Source: Piromyces finnis (lineage: Eukaryota; Neocallimastigomycota; Neocallimastigomycetes; Neocallimastigales; Neocallimastigaceae). Taken from it: a DNA stretch of 64,000 bases. A program made the position numbers and the translations under genes. The DNA is taken from positions 1,827,001-1,891,000 of the forward strand of contig MCFH01000002.1 of the NCBI GenBank assembly GCA_002104945.1. The letters are read 5' to 3'. Below the pieces are notes generated by a model. It was not told the DNA's origin. It did not search any database and worked only from the letters and a program-made list of their open reading frames with translations. Below are positions 57,801 to 64,000 of the stretch, one piece after another; position 1 is the stretch's first letter; the number at the start of each line of letters is the position of its first letter.

Positions 57801-58533
57801 ACAGAGTTTACAATTTGTTTCCAGTCATTTCATAGATTCTGATAATACCACTACCACCACCACCACTACTACTACTACTACCACTACAACAATTACCACT
57901 ACCACTACAACAACCACAACAACCAATACCACTACTATTGAAAGTAAAAAAACCCCAGTAAAATCAGTGGTACGTGAAACCATTGAACAATTCAAAAAGA
58001 GCACAACATCATTAGTTATTCTTTTTGCAGATGTTGAAAGAGATCCACGTTTAGAGGTTATTGGTCGTACAATTGATGTTGCTAATAAAGGATTATTAAA
58101 TGATCTGAAGCTAATTGAAGAATACCATAAAAATTTATTAAATGAAAAGAAATTATTGTTAGAAAAGTATGATGTAGTTGATTCTTTAGAGATTATACCA
58201 TCTCATCTTATTAAATCTATTAGTAATATGGAAGATGAAATAAACATTAAAAATGAAGTTATTAAAGAAGAATTTAAAATTAGTAAAGGATATCAAAATT
58301 CTCAAGATGATTCTAAAGAATTATCCTCTGTGTTAATTGATGAATATGTTAAAACCCCATTCCAATCAAAAAGATTATTTATCTATGGTATCCCAAAAGA
58401 ATATCAATTAATGTTTAATGATAAAATGAAATCTCTTATATTTATTTTGGATAAATGTATTCAAGATAAGAAAGATTTATATGCTACGATAGAAGAAAAT
58501 AGAAAAAAATATTTCATTACAAATGAAATTTAA
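54804..58533 (+). CDS. Large orphan protein with Thr run and clustered SUMO consensus sites
   Basis: Not recognised. Exons 54804-54841, 54940-55034 and 55118-58533 close in phase and give 1182 residues. Without the two small 5' exons the frame has no early ATG, which supports this start. The N-terminus is very basic (LRLLKERKRKAQLRTN), possibly a nuclear signal. Residues 300-800 are acidic, Asn/Leu/Asp-rich and disordered. Val-Lys-x-Glu or Ile-Lys-x-Glu motifs occur at Lys317, 409, 476, 519, 541, 1089 and 1094. A helical, tryptophan-rich segment follows (KKWKEWRKDILDYNKEAHQW, IEYWIKRYL, nt about 57610-57755). Then comes a Thr-rich run (57848-57934) and a helical C-terminal region of about 190 residues that looks folded. 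Nuclear location is inference; the biochemical role is unknown. Confidence 0.8.
57848..57934. repeat. ACN repeat coding for a polythreonine run
   Basis: About 29 near-continuous threonine codons (ACC, ACT, ACA mixed), with Ile and Asn interruptions, inside the orphan gene. It separates the tryptophan-rich helical part from the C-terminal region. The mixed codons suggest the run is old or kept at protein level. Confidence 0.9.
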
Positions 58534-59350
58534 GTAAAAAAAAATTTTTTTCTCTTCTCCCCTCTTTTTTTTTTTTTTTTTTTTATTTTACCAGTAGTGT
58601 TTGATGAAATATATCTATATCTATATTCATCTTAAAAAATATTTAAAAATCTTGATTTCGATATTTCAATTTAATAAACGTTTTAATGCTTTTTTTTTTC
58701 TTTTTCTTTTTTATTCTATATATATATATATATTTTAATATTAAATATACCTTTTTTTTTTTTTTTTTATAAAACTAAAATTAATAATAATTATAATAAA
58801 AAGTTGATATACCAAAATATAAAATATATATATATATTTTATGTTATGTAAATATTTTTAACCTTTATAAATGTTAATATGAAATATTTTAAACTTTTTT
58901 ATTATATTAAATCATTTTTTTTATTTTATTAACGCTCAAAGCTATTCACACGAAAGAAAAAAAAAGAAAAAAAATGATAAATTTTGATAAATTATATATT
59001 AAATTTTTATACTATTTATTTTTAATTATTTAATTATTTATTTTTTATACTATATCTTATGTTATAATTCTATTTATTTATCTTAAATATTAATATATAC
59101 ATACATATATATTTCTTTATTTTAACACAAAAAACATTACAAACAATAAATACAATATATATATTTCAATAAAAAAAGATAATCAAAAAAGTAAAAAAAA
59201 AGTTAAAATTAAACAAAAGTATCTTTCTCCCTATCATCTATTTATCATTTATTTTAATTCAAAATCTATTATATATATTTTTTTGAAAGAATCAAAAAAT
59301 ATTGAAAGTGCATATTTTCTTTATGGTTTTTTTTCAATTTAAAATACACG
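58534..59350. other. 3' flank of the orphan gene up to the retrotransposon
   Basis: About 820 bases of A/T-rich sequence with T runs at 58567-58584 and 58752-58769. Probably 3' untranslated region and spacer. No gene is seen. Confidence 0.55.
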
Positions 59351-60200
59351 TGATAAAATACTGATATAACAATTGATATAAGTTTCTTTTATGTTGTAGT
59401 AATTTAATATTAGTTTATTTATAATTTATTATATTAGGTGAAAAATATTTTATTACTATTAACTTCTCTCTTATTAATAATTTCACTTATAATATTTTCT
59501 TATTAATTATTAAAGCTCTTCCCTTTCTAATTATTAATTATTTTTACATGAATATTTTTATATTATAAAATTCCTATAATTGAATATCAATTATATAATG
59601 TAATGTATTCATAATATATGAATAATAATTAAATAGGATATAATATTATATATTTTACATTTTATATGAAATATTACTATATAAGGAAAGGTAATGTAAT
59701 ACAAATAAGTATTACAATAAAATTAATACTAATATATAATATTAATATTTAAGAATATAATGAAATATGTACATGAATTCTATAACTAATATATAAATAA
59801 TGTATTATAATATATATCAATTATTATATTATTATTATGAAATATTATATATAAATTTCTAAAGATGAAATTGAATATTTTAAATAATAAAAATTATTTT
59901 AAATATTGGCTAATATGTAGCTAGACATATTAATTTCATATCAGAAACTTCCCTGCTAGAATTGAGCTATAATTATTAATTATTTGATATAATTAAAATA
60001 ATTATATGCGAAATAATTTAATAAAATTTATATTGAAATATTTTTATAATTATATAAAAAAAAATTAAAAATTTTTATAAAAATTTTTATATTTAAAAAT
60101 TTTTTTTTTTTTTTTTTTTTTTGTTTTGTTTATATATATATGTATATATCTTTCTATTATTATTAATAATTAATATAATTATTAATCTACTAAGTTATCA
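59351..60200 (-). repeat. Candidate 3' LTR of the Ty3/gypsy element
   Basis: Just past the pol stop (going leftwards) a purine-rich tract AGAGGAAGAT on the minus strand (60210-60201) is followed directly by TGATAACTTAG. That is the layout of a polypurine tract and LTR start. Going further left, the minus strand reads GTATTTTATCA ending at 59351, so the 850-base segment is bounded by TGATAA/TTATCA inverted ends. The inner edge is fairly convincing. The outer edge is a guess, because the 5' LTR lies outside the window and no target-site duplication can be tested. Confidence 0.45.
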
Positions 60201-60210
60201 ATCTTCCTCT
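60201..60210 (-). other. Candidate polypurine tract
   Basis: AGAGGAAGAT on the minus strand, about 80 bases after the pol stop. It is adjacent to the proposed LTR start TGATAA. A purine tract here would prime plus-strand synthesis in an LTR retrotransposon. Confidence 0.5.
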
Positions 60211-60290
60211 TACTTATTATTATAATTATATACTTATATAGTTAGTATATATATATTTTAATACATTTATAATTTTATTTCATTTTATTT

Positions 60291-63200
60291 CTACTCCCTG
60301 AATGGTAATATATTTTTAAAATGGACATTTCTTTCTAAATATTGTCCCGTCAGTTCATCTTGTAATTTAGCTGTGTTCCAAGATATTTCTCTAATAATAA
60401 AAGGACCAATAAAATAGGGTTCTAACTTGTTTCTTTGTTGGTTCCTAATCTTTACCTTATCCCCTATTTTGTAGTTATTTTTATTGTTCATACTTTGTTG
60501 AGCTAATCTTCTACTTTTCCAATAATTTATCGTCCCTAGCATTTTACTGGCAGCTTGTTTTACCCATTTGGCGTGGTCTATAAATCTTTCCATTAATAAT
60601 TCTTCTATTGATCTTTCTTCTATACTTAATATTGAATTTCTTATATTTATATCAATTGGAATATTTTCTGATCTTCCATACAAGAGTTCAAAACTTGAAT
60701 AACCAGTAGAAACAGATTTACAAGTTCGAATAGCCCATAATGCAATTGGTAACAATACATCCCAGTTTTCATTGTTATCAGAGAAATTTCTTAATTGCTT
60801 ACCAATTTCTCTGTTTCTGTTTTCCACCAGTCCATTAGATTCCGGATGGTATGTACTAATGAAATGAATGTATACATCATAAAGATCTACAAATATTTTT
60901 GTGTACTCTGAAACAAATTGTACACCATTATCTGTTATTATTAATTGTGGAGTTCCATGCCTACTAAATACTTCAACTAAGAAATTAGTTACGTCTTGAG
61001 AAGTAGTAGTTCTAACTGGTTTTGCTTCCACCCATTTTGTAAAGTAATCCACACATACCATTATATATTTATTCCCAAGTGTGGTTTCTCTTAATGGACC
61101 TATAATATCAAGACCAAGTCTGACAAAGGGTGCTTCTACAGGAGTTCTAAACTTTTCTGTCGGCTTTGGTAATGGCTCAGATTTATTTAACTGACATATT
61201 TTACATAAGGAGACATATTTTTTTACATCAATGATTAAATTTTTCCAATAAAATTTGTTTTTGATTCTTTCATAAGTTTTCTGTACTCCTTCATGTCCAA
61301 TTCTATGCTCTTTTGCAATTATTTTAATTTTAGTGTAAGGGTCATCAATAATCTCCCTAAAATTATTATTATCCTTGAAATATAATTTATTGTCAATAGT
61401 GACAATTTTATCATTTAAAAATTTTTTCATAAAATCGGAAACAAATTTTTCGTTCTCCTCCTCGGTAAAATTGGAACTATTGGTTTTGTTGGAAATATCG
61501 ATATTATTGATATTATTATTATTATTATCATTATTATTATTATTATTATTAATTTCCAAATTATCCAAATTATTAGCAATAAGCTTATTAATGTTACTAT
61601 TATTCTCATCTTTATTATTATTGTCATTACCATCAGAAATAGTAGTGTTAACAATTAAATTCTCTTTCAAAGTTATTCTGGATAAAGCATCAGCAATTTT
61701 ATTAGCTTTTCCTGGTTGATAAATAATATTAACTTTTAATTGACTAAATTTATCACACCAGCGTTGATGTTTCTTTGTATTCGGTTCTCCTTTCTTAATG
61801 ATGGGAACTAAAGGTTCATGATCAGTATAAAGAATGGTTTGAAATGGATTCCCTAGAATATATGGTTCAAATTGTAAAAGACAATAATAAGCAGCAGTAC
61901 CTTCTAATTCAGTAGTGGTATAATTTTCTTCCGTTTTCTTAATACTTCTACTAACAAAATAAACTGGATGCTCAATATTGTCATCATATAACTGTAGTAA
62001 AACACCACCAATTCCATATCCACAAGCATCAGATCTAATTATAAAAGGAACATCAAATTTAGGAAAACAAAGAATTGGTGCATTAACTAGGCAATATATC
62101 AGATTTCTGAAACTTTGTTCTTGAATTTCTGTCCATTCATATTTAATTTTTTTCTTTAATAGTTTGCAAAGAGGAGCTGCAATAGCAGAATAATTTTCAA
62201 TAAAATTTCTGTAATAACTAGTCATACCTAAAAATGAACGTAGTTCAGAAATATCTCGTGGTGGGTTCATTTCTTTAATAGATGCGACTTTCTTTTCCAA
62301 AGGAAGTAAACCATCAATAGTAACCCGATGACCTAAAGCCTCTATTTCAAGTTGACAAAAAGAACATTTCTCAATATTTAACTTTAATTTGTTATTACGT
62401 AAAATAGTAAAAACTTTTCTTAAGTCATTAATATGATTTTCAAAACTAGGAGAATAAATAATAATATCATCTAAATATATTTGAACACATTCATTAATTA
62501 AATCGAAAAAGATACGATTCATTTCGCGCTGAAAAGTGGCAGGAGCATTAGTTAATCCAAAAGGCATAACTTTAAAATAATAGTTACCAAATTTAGTGGT
62601 AAAAGAAGTTTTATCCATATCTTCTTTGAACATAGGAATTTGATGATATCCACTAAATAAATCGATTGTTGAAAAGATTTTTGAATCTTTAAGTGAGTCA
62701 AAAATTTCTTTGATTTTAGGTAGGGCGTATGCATCTTTAACAGTTACATTATTTAATTTTCTAAAATCAATACAAAGGCGCCATTTTCCATTTTTCTTCT
62801 TAACCATAACCACTGGAGAAGCCCACGGAGAATGAGACGGTTCAATTAGACCTTTATTAATTAGTTTTTCTAATTCTTCTTTTAAACCTGATAATTGAAC
62901 TTGTGAAATATTATAAGCTTTTTGTTTAATAGGGCGCACATTATCCTCCAAAATAATGTGGTGTGGTAACAAATTTGATGGTTCCAAATCATCAGAAGAT
63001 ACAGCAATAACATCATTAAAATTTTTAAGAAGAGAACTAAATAAATTTTTATCAACATCGTTATCAACTTTGATATTAGAAATTATATTATTAATAATAT
63101 CCATTTTATTATTATTATTATTTTCTATTTTGTTAGGTCTATTTTCTTCAACTACAGCTAAAATAGTACTAGCGGTTATATCTTCATAATCAAAATAAAT

Positions 63201-64000
63201 ATCTTCTACATCATTGGAATAGCAAGAAAGAGCTTGGGATTGAAATATAGAAATATCTTCAACATCAACAATAGGAATAAATTTATTATCAGAAGATTTC
63301 AAAATTAATGTTTTATCAACTGTATCAATCATAATGCGATTTTCATTTTGTGTTTTAAATCCAATAATAGCATCATAAAATGAATCGTTTTTATCTGATA
63401 TTCTAAATATAGAATCAAATTCAATTTTGCCTATTTTTACATGAAGTTTCACTAGATCATATACTCTAGCAACATCATCAACCATTGCTTGTCTTATTCT
63501 TCCTCTAATTTGTCCTACAATTTCAAAATCTTTAATTTTATTATCTAAAAAGGAGCGCGTAATTAAATTTGTATTACTACATGCATCAATAAATATAGCT
63601 GCTGAATGGGAATTGATTGTACCATGAACAACTGCAACATCATGATCGTTTACTTTGGTTCTTCCATCGATATTAATGAAATTATTATTTAATTTATACA
63701 AATTATTATTATTTTCATCAACTTCAGTGGTACTAATAGTAATATTATCCAACTTTAAATTCTTTAATCCCTTAATTAATTCAGCTTTGGACGTTTTACT
63801 AACACCTAAAAGTTGTCCAAAAGTAATATTAGCTGGAGTATTTAATAAATCGGTACATATATTATATTCTTCTGAATCTTTTAGCATTTGGATTGAAGTT
63901 TTTGTTTTTATACTATTAGAATTATCACTAGGTAATATATTTTCCAAAGTGGATTCTTCATTTATACGCGTGTTTTTACGCGTTTTCTTTACCTTATTAG
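60291..64000 (-). CDS. pol: Ty3/gypsy retrotransposon Pol polyprotein (5' end outside window)
   Basis: Polyprotein for element replication. The frame is open from the window edge (64000) to the stop at 60291, about 1236 codons, with no internal stop or frameshift. Order from the N-terminus: a retropepsin-like aspartic protease (about 63630-63300; active site FIDACSN instead of the usual D-T/S-G), reverse transcriptase (about 62950-62350; PSHSPWASPVVMVKKKNG, FRKLNN, YHQIPM, PFGLTNAPATFQ and catalytic YLDD near 62470), RNase H (about 62080-61700; RSDACGYGIGG, TTTELEG, YTDHEPL), an Asn-rich spacer (61600-61490), then integrase. The integrase has a zinc finger (HRIGHEG...CKICQ), a DDE core (GLDIIGPL, ITDNGVQF, YHPESNGLVENR) and a C-terminal domain ending HFKNILPFRE. 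No chromodomain follows. A gag region should lie to the right. Confidence 0.95.
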   Translation of the reverse strand, partial: NKVKKTRKNTRINEESTLENILPSDNSNSIKTKTSIQMLKDSEEYNICTDLLNTPANITFGQLLGVSKTSKAELIKGLKNLKLDNITISTTEVDENNNNLYKLNNNFINIDGRTKVNDHDVAVVHGTINSHSAAIFIDACSNTNLITRSFLDNKIKDFEIVGQIRGRIRQAMVDDVARVYDLVKLHVKIGKIEFDSIFRISDKNDSFYDAIIGFKTQNENRIMIDTVDKTLILKSSDNKFIPIVDVEDISIFQSQALSCYSNDVEDIYFDYEDITASTILAVVEENRPNKIENNNNNKMDIINNIISNIKVDNDVDKNLFSSLLKNFNDVIAVSSDDLEPSNLLPHHIILEDNVRPIKQKAYNISQVQLSGLKEELEKLINKGLIEPSHSPWASPVVMVKKKNGKWRLCIDFRKLNNVTVKDAYALPKIKEIFDSLKDSKIFSTIDLFSGYHQIPMFKEDMDKTSFTTKFGNYYFKVMPFGLTNAPATFQREMNRIFFDLINECVQIYLDDIIIYSPSFENHINDLRKVFTILRNNKLKLNIEKCSFCQLEIEALGHRVTIDGLLPLEKKVASIKEMNPPRDISELRSFLGMTSYYRNFIENYSAIAAPLCKLLKKKIKYEWTEIQEQSFRNLIYCLVNAPILCFPKFDVPFIIRSDACGYGIGGVLLQLYDDNIEHPVYFVSRSIKKTEENYTTTELEGTAAYYCLLQFEPYILGNPFQTILYTDHEPLVPIIKKGEPNTKKHQRWCDKFSQLKVNIIYQPGKANKIADALSRITLKENLIVNTTISDGNDNNNKDENNSNINKLIANNLDNLEINNNNNNNDNNNNNINNIDISNKTNSSNFTEEENEKFVSDFMKKFLNDKIVTIDNKLYFKDNNNFREIIDDPYTKIKIIAKEHRIGHEGVQKTYERIKNKFYWKNLIIDVKKYVSLCKICQLNKSEPLPKPTEKFRTPVEAPFVRLGLDIIGPLRETTLGNKYIMVCVDYFTKWVEAKPVRTTTSQDVTNFLVEVFSRHGTPQLIITDNGVQFVSEYTKIFVDLYDVYIHFISTYHPESNGLVENRNREIGKQLRNFSDNNENWDVLLPIALWAIRTCKSVSTGYSSFELLYGRSENIPIDINIRNSILSIEERSIEELLMERFIDHAKWVKQAASKMLGTINYWKSRRLAQQSMNNKNNYKIGDKVKIRNQQRNKLEPYFIGPFIIREISWNTAKLQDELTGQYLERNVHFKNILPFRE

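Larger units (their letters stand above)
59351..64000 (-). mobile_element. Ty3/gypsy LTR retrotransposon, 3' portion
   Basis: Combines the intact pol frame, the polypurine tract and the candidate 3' LTR. The protease, RT, RNase H, integrase order is that of Ty3/gypsy (Metaviridae) and not Ty1/copia, where integrase comes first. The open pol frame suggests a young or recently active copy. The 5' LTR, primer-binding site and gag lie beyond 64000. Confidence 0.85.

Noticed and set aside
59918-59985. tRNA-like stretch near GGCTAATATGTAGCTAGACATATTAA
   Set aside because: No B box, no proper acceptor pairing; it lies within the proposed LTR.
61375-63189. Plus-strand Leu/Ser-rich frames and minus-strand out-of-frame Ile/Met-rich frames in the retrotransposon
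   Set aside because: Shadows of the intact pol frame.

Overview
The window is a piece of a nuclear genome that is extremely A+T-rich. It is full of (TTTA)n, (ATT)n and long A or T runs, and its genes are split by short GT...AG introns made almost only of A and T. The gene set is fungal: an ERMES subunit (Mdm34), a Bem3-type PX-PH-RhoGAP, Hal3/PPCDC and Met22/Hal2 homologues. One gene, MKS1, belongs to the ciliary transition zone, so the organism should make flagellated zoospores. That combination fits an anaerobic gut fungus (Neocallimastigomycota) best. This assignment is inference, because no rRNA or other taxonomic marker lies in the window.

Layout. 1-4745 (-): 3' truncated RasGEF gene with an N-terminal PTB/PH-like region. 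6127-7659 (+): NSE4, a subunit of the SMC5/6 complex. 8179-9533 (-): phosphopantothenoylcysteine decarboxylase/Hal3. 9934-10635 (+): proteasome assembly chaperone 4. 11215-12839 (+): 3'(2'),5'-bisphosphate nucleotidase (Met22/Hal2). 13425-14168 (-): CHTOP-like mRNA export factor. 15504-19499 (+): PAXBP1/GCFC spliceosomal protein. 22949-24931 (+): MDM34. 26526-27163 (+): ubiquitin-eL40 fusion. 27848-28858 (-): ribosomal protein uL5 (RPL11). 29791-30457 (+): small orphan gene. 32251-37086 (+): BEM3-like RhoGAP. 37796-41384 (-): MKS1. 43870-44289 (-): 69-residue three-exon orphan gene. 44290-54803: gene desert with tandem duplications and microsatellites. 54804-58533 (+): 1182-residue orphan with several SUMO consensus sites. 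About 59351-64000 (-): the 3' part of a Ty3/gypsy retrotransposon, with an intact pol frame open to the right edge and a candidate 3' LTR.

The genes are mostly housekeeping and form no operon or single pathway. Two loose links are visible. The Hal3/PPCDC and Hal2/Met22 homologues sit two genes apart; they act in CoA synthesis and in clearing the PAP that CoA-dependent phosphopantetheinylation releases. The ubiquitin-eL40 and uL5 genes are convergent neighbours with visibly less A/T-biased codons than the rest. I built exon models by hand, requiring GT/AG borders and phase continuity. All junctions close in frame except one in the RasGEF gene.
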